DNA of 64,000 nucleotides from Gracilimonas sp965227785 (GCF_965227785.1 NZ_OZ245785.1:1426001-1490000); one strand, 5' to 3'. Shown: positions 1 to 8,606, counted from the first letter of the stretch. The notes: generated by a model from the letters alone, not told the origin. Translations and numbers: made by a program.

Positions 1-343
1 TGTATTCCTTAGCATAAATATCTCCGGCATCTACTTCTTTTGAAGCTTCAAAAAGAGTGATGGGAATTTTATCCTTCCCTTCCAATATTTGCCAAGTAAG
101 TGGCGACCAACCTTTACCTTTCGGTAAATCACTCTCATGAACAACTAAATTATGTTTATTAAGATGTAACTCCTTGAATATTCTTTCACAGGAAAGTAAA
201 CATAATATATCACCTTCTTTTACATCATCATGGCTATGTATCAAATATACTTCATGACCTTTATTCTCCAATTGTTTAATGAGCTCATTCGCATAGGGAA
301 TAATCCAAGAGTTAGTATTGTCCACCAAAATTTGAATTAACAT
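1..343 (-). CDS. Formyltransferase-family protein, N-terminal part (cut by window edge)
   Basis: The reading frame opens at the ATG at 341-343, overlaps the end of pseG by 7 bases, and runs off the left edge after about 114 residues. Roughly residues 68-95 carry a histidine followed by a Leu-Pro-Lys-Gly-Lys-Gly turn, then a Trp-Gln-Ile and Asp-Ala-Gly-Asp pattern. This resembles the folate-binding and catalytic region of methionyl-tRNA/sugar formyltransferases. Its position directly behind pseG suggests it N-formylates an amino sugar of the pseudaminic acid route, in the role of PseJ-type enzymes. That role is inferred from position. The active-site Asn and the C-terminal half are outside the window. 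Confidence 0.7.
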   Translation of the reverse strand, partial: MLIQILVDNTNSWIIPYANELIKQLENKGHEVYLIHSHDDVKEGDILCLLSCERIFKELHLNKHNLVVHESDLPKGKGWSPLTWQILEGKDKIPITLFEASKEVDAGDIYAKEY

Positions 344-1326
344 AATTCTAAAAACCTATTGTTAATACGATTTTTAACATTACTATCAATTAGTTTCTTT
401 TGCTTGTTAACCATAGCAACTAAATCAAGGTTTGCAAGTTTGCTAAAAGCTTCATTTAAACTCTTTTCCGAAAATGAATCAGCATCTATAATTACGCCCT
501 CTTCCAAAAATCCTTTATAGATAGCCATTTGATTATTTGTATAATATCCCGAAATAACTGGGAGTCCGGTAGCTACAACTTCAAATAAGATACCACTTGC
601 AGGTACTATTGCTAAATCAGCCTGTTCCAGTTCCTGTCTCATCTCTTTATCACTGAGCGAATCTTTAACAAAAATTTCTAAATCCGTTCTTTTCTCTATT
701 ACTTTATTCAAAATATCCTTGTGCATGTAGGCATTTCCAAGTACCGCAGTTATAGAATAATCTTTTGAAGGCAGCCAAGATAAAATTTTAGCTGTCTGGT
801 TCTTGATGTCTGACCCACCAAAACAGATGAATATCTTTTTTATCTCATTTGATTTAGTTCCTGACTTTGGTTTTCCATTGAGAAACTCTGGACGAAGCAA
901 AGCGTAATCTGGGCCTAATAAATATTTTGTATATGATTCTCCAGCATAATCGTTTTTAGTCAAACCAGGTGCATGATTAATTACCAAATCAGCATAAAAA
1001 TGCTGATTATGAAAGTCATCAATGCAAACTAATTTGCATCCTTTATTCTTAACTTCTTTTTGGTAATTAGAATCAAATTGATATCCATCTAGCACCACAA
1101 TTTCTAGCCCTTTGAGTTCACTTAAAAATTCAGATTCTTGATCAATTACTGTAACCTCCCATCCATTTTGGGTGATCTCATTTTTTAGGGAATGGGGCAT
1201 TTCCATTGCATAAAATTGAATAGAAAAGTCCTCCTTTAGCATATGCCCAAGGGAGATACACCGAACTATATGCCCCAAGCCAATAAATGCACTACCATCA
1301 GCACGTATATAGACTTTTTCTTTCAT
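337..1326 (-). CDS. pseG: UDP-2,4-diacetamido-2,4,6-trideoxy-beta-L-altropyranose hydrolase (PseG)
   Basis: PseG removes UDP from the trideoxy sugar in the fourth step of CMP-pseudaminic acid synthesis, in the cytoplasm. The N-terminus has the family signature IRADGSAFIGLGHIVRC, with the likely catalytic His near residue 19. A GT-B-like C-terminal half has CFGGSD near residue 172 and a Pro-Ala-Ser-Gly loop near 255. The open frame extends 12 codons further upstream, but the ATG at 1324-1326 is preferred. It directly precedes the conserved signature and overlaps the pseF stop as TAATG, which indicates translational coupling. Confidence 0.92.
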   Translation of the reverse strand: MKEKVYIRADGSAFIGLGHIVRCISLGHMLKEDFSIQFYAMEMPHSLKNEITQNGWEVTVIDQESEFLSELKGLEIVVLDGYQFDSNYQKEVKNKGCKLVCIDDFHNQHFYADLVINHAPGLTKNDYAGESYTKYLLGPDYALLRPEFLNGKPKSGTKSNEIKKIFICFGGSDIKNQTAKILSWLPSKDYSITAVLGNAYMHKDILNKVIEKRTDLEIFVKDSLSDKEMRQELEQADLAIVPASGILFEVVATGLPVISGYYTNNQMAIYKGFLEEGVIIDADSFSEKSLNEAFSKLANLDLVAMVNKQKKLIDSNVKNRINNRFLELC

Positions 1327-2009
1327 TAATCTAGCTTTGCTTTCAATTCTGCCAGCTTCCAATCTTCCTCAGTATCAATATCCTGTACACTTGCATTTGG
1401 CAATATTATTGCTCCACTATTTTCACCAAAAAGTTTTTTTTCTTTTTCAACTTCTTCGATTATAAACCAATAGAACTGCCCTGCATCATGATAAGCCTTG
1501 GGCAGATCCTGAGAACGGGATTCCAAATGCTGTGGCCAATTCATTTCTGCTTTTCCCTTTTCATTCAGTTTAAGGGAGCGCTGTATGGGATATGAAAACT
1601 CCACCACAGGAAATACTGTACTGAACGCTTCATCAACTAATTTCCTATATCCTTTCTCTAAATACCTTGGCTTTAACATTGGCGCTGTTGGATAAATACA
1701 ACACCCATTCTCAAAATGTTTATTCTGCTCTTTATATACATTTAGTACCTCTAAAAGAACATCAACAGTCGTTGCATAGTCATCAGCGTTATCTTTAGAA
1801 CGCATAAACGGAACCTTTGCTCCATAATTCTTAGCAACTTCGGCTATTTGCTCATCATCAGTAGAAACCATGACTTCCTCAAAAAGACCGCTTTCCAAAG
1901 CCACTTCAATGGAATAAGCAATGATTGGCTTACCTAGAAAATCCCTGATATTCTTACGCGGAATTCGTTTACTACCTCCACGGGCCGGTATAATAGCTAC
2001 ATTACTCAT
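1326..2009 (-). CDS. pseF: Pseudaminic acid cytidylyltransferase (PseF)
   Basis: PseF activates pseudaminic acid with CTP to give CMP-pseudaminic acid, the sugar donor for glycosyltransferases. Residues 6-21 contain the nucleotide-binding motif IIPARGGSKRIPRKNI, followed by the Ser-Thr-Asp-Asp segment near 50 typical of CMP-nonulosonate synthetases. At 227 residues the length is normal for PseF and shorter than most NeuA proteins. The start overlaps the pseC stop by four bases and the stop overlaps pseG, so translation is probably coupled. NeuA is the alternative, but the neighbours pseB, pseC and pseG settle the assignment. Confidence 0.93.
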   Translation of the reverse strand: MSNVAIIPARGGSKRIPRKNIRDFLGKPIIAYSIEVALESGLFEEVMVSTDDEQIAEVAKNYGAKVPFMRSKDNADDYATTVDVLLEVLNVYKEQNKHFENGCCIYPTAPMLKPRYLEKGYRKLVDEAFSTVFPVVEFSYPIQRSLKLNEKGKAEMNWPQHLESRSQDLPKAYHDAGQFYWFIIEEVEKEKKLFGENSGAIILPNASVQDIDTEEDWKLAELKAKLD

Positions 2010-3208
2010 TCGTAATATTTGTTGATCTTATTAATTACAAAATCTTGTTGTTCATCTGTCAACGTTGGATACATAGGTAAGCTAATACAATGTCTGTAAT
2101 ACTTTTCAGCATTGGGCATATCTCCTTCTTTCCATCCATACTGTCGATAATAAGGCATTAGATGACATGGGATATAATGGATCTGCGCATAAATATGGTG
2201 ATCTCTGAGGTAATTGTAGAGGCCTAATCGATCTTCTACTTCGATTACGTACAGATGATAAGCATGCCCATCTATAACACCTGATTGTCCTTTTATAAAA
2301 TCTTTTCCATCAAAAGCTTCTAAATAGCTTTTTGCAATTTTTCTTCTTCGTTCAATTCCCTCATCGGCTCTCTTAAGCTGACTACTTCCTAACGCACACT
2401 GAAAGTCAGTTATGCGGTAGTTATATCCGAGCACCTGCATTTCCATATACCAGTTAGGATATGTTTGAGAGTTGAGGGTTGAGAGTTTAGGATCACCTAC
2501 AGCAAATTCAACTGAGTTTTTATAATCCTTTTCATTCTTGGTGATGCCGTGGGTGCGTAGTTTGAGGAGTTTTTCGTAGAGATCTTTATCATTGGTTGTG
2601 ATCATTCCACCTTCACCCGAAGCAATATGCTTTACAGGATGGAAGGAAAAAATAGCTAAATCCGCATAATTCCCGTTTCCACAAAGTTGTTGGCTTCCAT
2701 TACTATCTATAAAGTATCCACCGGGAGCATGGCATGCATCCTCAATAATCCACAGGTCATATTCATCAGCCAGTGTGCTAAATGCTTCAAGATTTACTGC
2801 ACGGCCGGCAAAATCCACAGGAATAATTCCTTTATAGGTTCCTTTTGGTGAAGCCTCTAAAAGCTCTCTTACCTTTTCGATGTCAAATAAATAGGTTTCA
2901 GGATCGATATCTGCAAAAACAACTTCCCCACCACAATAACGGACACAATTGGCAGAGGCCGCAAAGGTAATAGGTGTTGTAATAACCTTGTCTCCTTCCT
3001 TTACGTTTAATGCTAAAGCACATAAATGGAGTGCAGCGGTACCATTAGAAATGGCTACGGCATATTTGGAACCAACATATTCAGCAAACGCTTGTTCAAA
3101 TTCTTCTATACGAGGTCCCTGTGTTAAATAATCAGATTTCAGTGTTGCAATGACTTCCTGAATATCCTCATCAGTAATATGTTGTCGACCATAGGGAATA
3201 GCTTCCAT
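2006..3208 (-). CDS. pseC: UDP-4-amino-4,6-dideoxy-N-acetyl-beta-L-altrosamine transaminase (PseC)
   Basis: PseC is a PLP-dependent DegT/DnrJ/EryC1-family aminotransferase that aminates the 4-keto sugar made by PseB. The sequence shows the cofactor-site Asp in IIEDACHAPGG near residue 155 and the Schiff-base Lys in FSFHPVKHIASGEGG near 193. The C-terminal GYNYRITDFQCALG follows. Residues about 228-250 form an extension absent from the PseC pattern I know. It includes STLNSQ, encoded by a low-complexity DNA repeat at 2466-2489. The gene sits 5 bases after pseB and overlaps pseF by 4 bases. Confidence 0.93.
   Translation of the reverse strand: MEAIPYGRQHITDEDIQEVIATLKSDYLTQGPRIEEFEQAFAEYVGSKYAVAISNGTAALHLCALALNVKEGDKVITTPITFAASANCVRYCGGEVVFADIDPETYLFDIEKVRELLEASPKGTYKGIIPVDFAGRAVNLEAFSTLADEYDLWIIEDACHAPGGYFIDSNGSQQLCGNGNYADLAIFSFHPVKHIASGEGGMITTNDKDLYEKLLKLRTHGITKNEKDYKNSVEFAVGDPKLSTLNSQTYPNWYMEMQVLGYNYRITDFQCALGSSQLKRADEGIERRRKIAKSYLEAFDGKDFIKGQSGVIDGHAYHLYVIEVEDRLGLYNYLRDHHIYAQIHYIPCHLMPYYRQYGWKEGDMPNAEKYYRHCISLPMYPTLTDEQQDFVINKINKYYE
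2466..2489. repeat. Low-complexity TTGAGAGTTGAGGG repeat inside pseC
   Basis: A run of TTGAG/GTTGAG units lies inside the pseC coding region and encodes part of an apparent insertion (Ser-Thr-Leu-Asn-Ser-Gln). The same unit occurs between genes at 8401-8420. The frame is kept and the insertion lies between conserved segments, so the enzyme is probably still active. Confidence 0.6.
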
Positions 3209-3213
3209 ATCAA

Positions 3214-4224
3214 TTATACCTCAAAAGTTGGATCAACATGTTCTTTAATAAGCTTGCGCAGGCTTTCCACTGTTTCCCATTCCTCATTTTCACCGGAATT
3301 GTAGCGGAAGCCTTGTTCCACTGGTTTAGCATTATTCTGCTCAATAAAATCATCTAGTTTAAAACGTGGTACCTGCGGGAGGATCGCATAGTACTTTCCT
3401 AAATCATAGGTATTAAAAGAATCGGAAGCCGTGATCATTTCCTCATGAACTTTCTCTCCCGGCCGGATTCCAATTATTGGTTTTTCACAATCCGGGCCAA
3501 TCGCTTCTGCTACATCCATAATGCGATACGATGGAATCTTAGGCACAAAAAGCTCTCCACCCCATGCATGTTCAAGTGCGTGTATCACCATGTTTACCCC
3601 ACCCTGAAGAGAAATATTGAAGCGCGTCATATTTGGATCAGTAATAGGCAATACCCCTTCCTTTCTCTTATTCAAAAAGAAAGGAATAACAGATCCATTT
3701 GACCCCATGACATTGCCATATCTCACTACAGAAAACTTGATTGGATTCCAACCTCTGATATTGTTTGCTGCAATAAATAGTTTATCAGAAGTTAGCTTAG
3801 TTGCACCATAAAGGTTAATTGGAGCCGCTGCTTTATCCGTAGAAAGTGCAACAACTCTCTCAACTTCGGTTTCAAGACAGGCATTGATCAAGTTCTCAGC
3901 TCCCAAAACGTTTGTTTTAATACATTCCATGGGGTTGTATTCAGCAATGGGAACATGCTTCATAGCAGCAGCATGGATCACATAATCAATACCTTTGAGT
4001 GCTCTTTTTATTCGTTGCTCATCTCTGATATCCCCCACAAAAAAACGTATCTGAGGATATTTATCATGAGGATATTCCTGTCCCATCTGGAATTGCTTTT
4101 GCTCATCCCGAGAAAATATTACTATTCTTTTGATGTCAGGATAATTTTCAAAAATATGTTTAGTTAGGGCTTTCCCTAAGGAGCCGGTACCACCGGTAAT
4201 AAGTATTGATTTTTCGTTTAGCAT
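3214..4224 (-). CDS. pseB: UDP-N-acetylglucosamine 4,6-dehydratase (inverting), PseB
   Basis: PseB starts the pseudaminic acid pathway by dehydrating UDP-GlcNAc with C5 inversion to UDP-2-acetamido-2,6-dideoxy-beta-L-arabino-hexos-4-ulose. It is an extended SDR enzyme. The NAD(P)-binding GGTGSLG is at about residues 11-17. The AAAMKHVP segment is characteristic of FlaA1/PseB proteins. The catalytic Asp-Lys and Tyr-x-x-x-Lys lie in STDKAAAPINLYGATK near 130-145. At 336 residues it is full-length for soluble PseB and lacks the membrane domain of CapD-like dehydratases. It begins 7 bases after rfbC and leads the pse block. Confidence 0.94.
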   Translation of the reverse strand: MLNEKSILITGGTGSLGKALTKHIFENYPDIKRIVIFSRDEQKQFQMGQEYPHDKYPQIRFFVGDIRDEQRIKRALKGIDYVIHAAAMKHVPIAEYNPMECIKTNVLGAENLINACLETEVERVVALSTDKAAAPINLYGATKLTSDKLFIAANNIRGWNPIKFSVVRYGNVMGSNGSVIPFFLNKRKEGVLPITDPNMTRFNISLQGGVNMVIHALEHAWGGELFVPKIPSYRIMDVAEAIGPDCEKPIIGIRPGEKVHEEMITASDSFNTYDLGKYYAILPQVPRFKLDDFIEQNNAKPVEQGFRYNSGENEEWETVESLRKLIKEHVDPTFEV

Positions 4225-4231
4225 TTTATTT

Positions 4232-4759
4232 TTAATTTTTTAAATATGGTAAATTTAAATCTCTTTCCGAAACAATTGGGTTTTCCAGTGACCAGTTTAT
4301 ATTTAAATTTGGGTCATCAAACCTAATTCCACCCTCATCTTCTGGATAATAATAGTCCGTGCATTTGTAAATAAAGTCGGCGGTAGCTGATAGCACACAA
4401 AAACCATGAGCAAAACCAGGTGGAACGTACATTTGCAGATGATTTTTGTCAGACAATTCTTCCCCGTGCCATTGTCCAAAGGTCGGTGAATTTTTACGGA
4501 TATCAACGGCTACATCAAATACCTTTCCTCTTCGGACACTTACCAACTTACCTTGTGGATGCTCTTTTTGAAAATGCAATCCCCTTAGCACCCCTTTAGT
4601 TGAATGGGACCAATTATCCTGAACAAAATCTTCTTTTATTCCAAGATTCTTATACCTCTCTTTTTGCCAAGTTTCTAAAAAGAAACCCCGCTCATCTTTA
4701 AAAACTTTTGGCTTAATTACTAACAATCCCGGTAATGGTTCTTTGACTACTTCAAGCAT
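4232..4759 (-). CDS. rfbC: dTDP-4-dehydrorhamnose 3,5-epimerase
   Basis: RmlC/RfbC epimerises C3 and C5 of dTDP-4-keto-6-deoxyglucose on the way to dTDP-L-rhamnose. The 175-residue cupin has the family signature LRGLHFQ with the catalytic His at residue 62, followed by Pro-Gln-Gly-Lys-Leu-Val. A VPPGFAHGF strand comes later. It sits 2 bases after rfbA in the same transcript. The reductase rfbD/rmlD is not in the window, so either it lies further left or elsewhere, or the keto sugar feeds another product. Confidence 0.94.
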   Translation of the reverse strand: MLEVVKEPLPGLLVIKPKVFKDERGFFLETWQKERYKNLGIKEDFVQDNWSHSTKGVLRGLHFQKEHPQGKLVSVRRGKVFDVAVDIRKNSPTFGQWHGEELSDKNHLQMYVPPGFAHGFCVLSATADFIYKCTDYYYPEDEGGIRFDDPNLNINWSLENPIVSERDLNLPYLKN

Positions 4760-4761
4760 CT

Positions 4762-5628
4762 TTACCTCTCAACTAAACTAAGTAAATATTCACCATAACC
4801 ACTTTTTATCAAGGGTTTTGCCAATTCTCTAAGCTGAGAATCATCTACATAACTCATACGCCAAGCAACTTCTTCCGGACTGGCAATTTTCAATCCTTGA
4901 CGTTGTTCCACAGTTTGCACAAAATTTGAGGCTTGTATCATAGAGTCATGAGTACCGGTATCCAACCAAGCTGTACCTCTTCCCATAAGCTCCACAGTCA
5001 ATTCCTCATGTTCTAAATATATCTTGTTTAAGTCAGTAATCTCCAGCTCCCCTCTTCCAGACGGTTTTAAATTCATAGCTCTCTCTACCACTTGGTTATC
5101 GTAGAAGTACAAACCAACTACCGCATAATTTGATTTGGGATGCTCCGGTTTTTCTTCAAGGCTCAGAACTTTTCCTTGTTCATCAAACTCCACCACTCCA
5201 TACCGTTCCGGATCATGTACATTATAGCCAAATACTGTTGCACCTGACTCTAACTGTGCGGCCTTTTGTAGTTTTTGAGAAAGACCGTGACCATAAAAAA
5301 TATTATCACCCAAGATCAGTGCAACATTATCATCTCCAATGAATTTTTCACCAATTATGAACGCCTGTGCCAATCCTTCAGGCTTAGGCTGTTCAGCATA
5401 TCTGAGGTCAATCCCCCATTGAGATCCATCACCTAACAGGTCTTCAAAGCGGGGCAGATCTTCAGGTGTAGAAATGATTAATATCTCTTTAATACCAGAA
5501 AGCATTAAAGTAGATAATGGATAATAGATCATCGGTTTATCATATACTGGTAGTAATTGCTTACTTACTACCAATGTATTAGGATGCAATCGGGTACCGG
5601 CCCCGCCAGCGAGTATGATTCCTTTCAT
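4762..5628 (-). CDS. rfbA: Glucose-1-phosphate thymidylyltransferase
   Basis: RfbA/RmlA couples dTTP and glucose-1-phosphate to give dTDP-glucose, the first step of dTDP-deoxysugar synthesis. The N-terminus holds the nucleotidyltransferase motif LAGGAGTRLHP (residues 6-16), then VSKQLLPVYDKPM and the LGDNIFYG metal-site segment near 107. The 288-residue length is typical of the RmlA short form. It lies between rfbB and rfbC, with a 41-base AT-rich gap to rfbB. Confidence 0.95.
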   Translation of the reverse strand: MKGIILAGGAGTRLHPNTLVVSKQLLPVYDKPMIYYPLSTLMLSGIKEILIISTPEDLPRFEDLLGDGSQWGIDLRYAEQPKPEGLAQAFIIGEKFIGDDNVALILGDNIFYGHGLSQKLQKAAQLESGATVFGYNVHDPERYGVVEFDEQGKVLSLEEKPEHPKSNYAVVGLYFYDNQVVERAMNLKPSGRGELEITDLNKIYLEHEELTVELMGRGTAWLDTGTHDSMIQASNFVQTVEQRQGLKIASPEEVAWRMSYVDDSQLRELAKPLIKSGYGEYLLSLVER

Positions 5629-5669
5629 TTTGGAAATTTTAAATTAGGTAATTCTAAATTTTGAATTTT

Positions 5670-6716
5670 CTAAGCTGTACCAAGCCTTTCGAGATCGTAA
5701 TTGTTCTCTGTGACTGCTTCACACCATTCAATATTATCCAGGTACCATTGAATGGTTTTCTTAATTCCACTGTCAAAGGTTTCTTCGGGTGTCCAGCCTA
5801 ATTCTCTTTCAATTTTAGACGCATCAATGGCATAGCGGAAATCGTGACCCGGGCGGTCGGTTACAAAACTAATCTGTTCTCTGTAACTGGTATCTTTAGC
5901 AACCAATTCGTTCAAGGTATCACAAATCGTGTGAACTACTTCGATGTTTTGTTTTTCGTTGTGTCCGCCGATGTTGTAGGTTTCGCCGGGTTTACCGGTT
6001 TCAACAACCCTAAGTAAAGCTCTAGCATGATCATCTACGTACAACCAATCCCGCACATTTTCACCCGTACCATAAACGGGAATATCTTTTCCTTGTAACG
6101 CTTTCAGAATTACAACCGGTATCAATTTCTCAGGAAACTGGTATGGCCCATAGTTATTGGAACAATTCGTGATCATGGTTGGTAAACCATAGGTATGGTG
6201 CCAGGCTCGTACCAAATGATCAGAAGAGGCTTTGCTGGAGGAATAGGGTGACCGTGGATCATAAGGCGTTTCTTCCGTAAAAAACCCGGTACCCCCTAAT
6301 TCTCCATATACTTCATCGGTGGAAACATGCAGGAATCGAAAATTTTCTTTTCGTTCTCCCTCCAAACTTTGCCAATACTGCTTGACTTCCTCCAATAAAG
6401 TATGCGTTCCATTCACATTTGTCTTGATAAACTCTGCAGAACCATCAATGGAACGATCTACATGAGATTCGGCAGCCAAATGCATGATAGCATCCGGTTG
6501 AAACTCATTGAAGACCCGATTGATCTCCACTGCATCACAAATATCCACTTGCTTAAATTGGTAGCAATTTGAATCTTCAATAGACTCTAATGATTCCAAA
6601 TGCCCGGCATAAGTAAGTTTATCAATATTCAGAACTTTGTATTCTGTTTCCTTGATGATCATTCGGACTAAAGCAGAGCCTATAAAACCTGCCCCACCTG
6701 TTACTATTATTTTCAT
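5670..6716 (-). CDS. rfbB: dTDP-glucose 4,6-dehydratase
   Basis: RfbB/RmlB converts dTDP-glucose to dTDP-4-keto-6-deoxyglucose with tightly bound NAD+. The Rossmann motif TGGAGFIGS is at residues 6-14. HLAAESHVDRSI and STDEVYG (with the catalytic Asp-Glu pair) follow, then the Tyr-x-x-x-Lys pair in PYSSSKASSD near 157-161. All are diagnostic of the family, and the length of 348 is normal. Its ATG overlaps the stop of the upstream epimerase gene as TAATG. Confidence 0.95.
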   Translation of the reverse strand: MKIIVTGGAGFIGSALVRMIIKETEYKVLNIDKLTYAGHLESLESIEDSNCYQFKQVDICDAVEINRVFNEFQPDAIMHLAAESHVDRSIDGSAEFIKTNVNGTHTLLEEVKQYWQSLEGERKENFRFLHVSTDEVYGELGGTGFFTEETPYDPRSPYSSSKASSDHLVRAWHHTYGLPTMITNCSNNYGPYQFPEKLIPVVILKALQGKDIPVYGTGENVRDWLYVDDHARALLRVVETGKPGETYNIGGHNEKQNIEVVHTICDTLNELVAKDTSYREQISFVTDRPGHDFRYAIDASKIERELGWTPEETFDSGIKKTIQWYLDNIEWCEAVTENNYDLERLGTA

Positions 6717-7681
6717 TATACCAACTTCTTATTATTAATATCTGAACTAAACCATTTTGAAAACTCTGATAGTCCTTCTGAAATCGAATGATCGGAATTA
6801 TAAGTAAGCAACTTGCAAGCCTTTCCAACATCAGCCCAAGTCTGCCTAACATCCCCCGGTTGTTCCGGTCCAAAAGATTTATTCGCCATAATGCCAGAAG
6901 CTTCTTCAATGGCTTCTACCAATTCCAAAAGCTCCACCGTTTGATTATTTCCAAGGTTAATAACCTCATACAAAGAATCTCTATAATCAATAGCTGCCAT
7001 CACACCATCCACAATATCATCAATGTAGGTATAATCGCGGCGCGTAGAGCCATCTCCATATAAGGTAATTTCCTTACCTTCACTCATCAGCTTCAAAAAC
7101 TTGTGAATTGCTAAATCAGGTCGCTGGCGAGGACCATATACTGTAAAAAAGCGCAGTGCCAAAAAACGAATGTCGTATAAATGACTATACACATGCCCCA
7201 GTAATTCCCCGCTTACTTTAGTACTGGCATAAGGACTAATGGGTTGCAAAACTGCATCATCTTCCTTCCAGGGTACATTCGGGTTTTTGCCATATACCGA
7301 GCTGGAGGAGGCAAACACAAATTGTTTGATATTTTTCTCTCTGGCTACTTCCAACATATTTTGCGTACCAGCCACATTCACTTCCTGATAAGCTATTGGA
7401 TTTACAATGGAGGGGCGAACTCCCGCTTTGGCAGCTAAATGAACTATTACATCTGTCCTTTTAGGGATTGCTTTATCCAACTCATCCTTGTCTCGTATAT
7501 CAACTTCATATAGGTTGTAGGATTCGTAATCAAGATGACCTTTTATGTTCTCCCGCTTAACGCTTTCATCATAAAAAGGATCAAAGTTATCTATGTTGGT
7601 TACAGAATGACCCTCTGCAAGCAAACGATCTATCAAATGGCTGCCTATGAATCCTGCACCGCCGGTAACTACTATATTCAT
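6716..7681 (-). CDS. NAD-dependent epimerase/dehydratase, UDP-glucuronate 4-epimerase-like
   Basis: This is an extended SDR enzyme of about 321 residues with VVTGGAGFIGSHLIDRL at the N-terminus. NIDNFDPFYD and AAKAGVRPSI, which I associate with UDP-glucuronate/galacturonate 4-epimerases, follow. SSSSVYG and a Tyr-x-x-x-Lys (YASTK, about residue 152) come next, then RFFTVYGPRQRPDLAI. It probably supplies a uronic acid or related UDP sugar for the polysaccharide. A TTG seven codons upstream is also open, but the ATG at 7679-7681 has a purine-rich AAAGAGAT at good spacing. The exact substrate is not fixed by sequence. Confidence 0.82.
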   Translation of the reverse strand: MNIVVTGGAGFIGSHLIDRLLAEGHSVTNIDNFDPFYDESVKRENIKGHLDYESYNLYEVDIRDKDELDKAIPKRTDVIVHLAAKAGVRPSIVNPIAYQEVNVAGTQNMLEVAREKNIKQFVFASSSSVYGKNPNVPWKEDDAVLQPISPYASTKVSGELLGHVYSHLYDIRFLALRFFTVYGPRQRPDLAIHKFLKLMSEGKEITLYGDGSTRRDYTYIDDIVDGVMAAIDYRDSLYEVINLGNNQTVELLELVEAIEEASGIMANKSFGPEQPGDVRQTWADVGKACKLLTYNSDHSISEGLSEFSKWFSSDINNKKLV

Positions 7682-7682
7682 T

Positions 7683-8228
7683 CTATCTCTTTGTAGTTCC
7701 AAATTCTATTTCCTCACCGAAAATCAATAGTCTCGGTTCTTCAACTTCAAAATCGTCTTCAGTATTATAGACCAGAGTACGGATTTTTCGGTCAATTAAG
7801 TTTTCCGCTTTTTCCACAAGAGTTGCAAGGTAGGTACTGTCAATTTTGTTCCCGATGATCGTAACGTCTACAATAGAAGTATTAAGCCCATGTGCCAAGT
7901 CTCCCGTCAAGTAAACCGCATTTACATCCCCCAATTTTTGTACCACCTGCTCAATGATCTGATCGATCCCGAAATGTTTAAAAGCGATCTTTTGAAGCTC
8001 ACCAAACATAGGAAATTTGGTATTCACTTTGTACACCTTTTTATTCCCTTCCTTATATCCGGCGATGAGCCCGGCCTCTTCAAAGCGGTTCAATTCCACC
8101 CGAACCGAGTTGGTGCTTTCGTCAAACTCCTGTGCCAGTCCGCGCAGGTAGGCGCTGCTCTCCGGGTTGAGGAAAAAGCGCAGCAAAAGCTTCAGGCGGG
8201 TTTTGGATTGTATAAGTGTGTCCAGCAA
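7683..8228 (-). CDS. Winged-helix regulator with nucleotidyltransferase-like C-terminal domain
   Basis: The first roughly 90 residues form a winged-helix domain of ArsR/MarR type: a helix-rich SAYLRGLAQEFDESTNSVRVELNRFEEAGL reader followed by a basic wing. The C-terminal half (YLTGDLAHGLNTSIVDVTIIG) looks like a degenerate MNT-type nucleotidyltransferase fold, with Gly-Asp where active members have Gly-Ser. It is the first gene of the leftward polysaccharide operon and ends one base before the epimerase start. It may therefore control that operon. The target and the ligand are unknown. Confidence 0.7.
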   Translation of the reverse strand: MLDTLIQSKTRLKLLLRFFLNPESSAYLRGLAQEFDESTNSVRVELNRFEEAGLIAGYKEGNKKVYKVNTKFPMFGELQKIAFKHFGIDQIIEQVVQKLGDVNAVYLTGDLAHGLNTSIVDVTIIGNKIDSTYLATLVEKAENLIDRKIRTLVYNTEDDFEVEEPRLLIFGEEIEFGTTKR

Positions 8229-8232
8229 AGCT

Positions 8233-8362
8233 GTTCGTTATTGGTTGATTCGTTTTTCGTTATTCGTGCAAAGTGATAAGTGTTTAAATCTCGGGACAGA
8301 TATTTTAATTACTATTATCTGTCGACTAATCAAAAAAGAACACCGAAAAACGAGTAATAATT
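8233..8362. repeat. Inverted repeat pair, TTCGTTTTTCG type
   Basis: The left arm (about 8233-8270) contains GATTCGTTTTTCGTTATTC. The right arm (about 8331-8362) read in reverse contains TACTCGTTTTTCGGTGTTC, an imperfect match. Between them is a small ACAGATA/TATCTGT hairpin at 8296-8321. The pair lies just upstream of the regulator start and could overlap its promoter. Confidence 0.5.
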
Positions 8363-8479
8363 TTACTCAATAATACGCATGATATATTACACGATCAATA
8401 GAGAGTTGAGAGTTGATAGGTTGATGTAGCCGATTGAAGCAACGAGGTTTTCGCAAGGCTGAATTGTTATCTGAATTTG

Positions 8480-8554
8480 TTGCCGTTTCAAGGAGATTGC
8501 TTAGTTGCCAACCAGACAGTCCCACATTCAGCAACAGATCCTCATCGCAAAGAC
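8480..8554 (+). repeat. GGAGATTGCTT...CGCAAAGAC intergenic repeat, copy 1
   Basis: This copy has the frame TTTCAAGGAGATTGCTT at one end and CTCATCGCAAAGAC at the other, with a variable centre. Related copies are at 9001-9047 and 11076-11149, and a weaker one at about 8808-8880. All have the same orientation. Confidence 0.6.
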
Positions 8555-8606
8555 GACCTTTATTATGTCATCCTGGGCGTTGATAAATATCCCAATCCTA
8601 TTCCCC

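Noticed and set aside
4226..6720. Missing rfbD/rmlD in the dTDP-rhamnose block
   Set aside because: Absence in the window is not evidence of loss, since the operon continues past the left edge.
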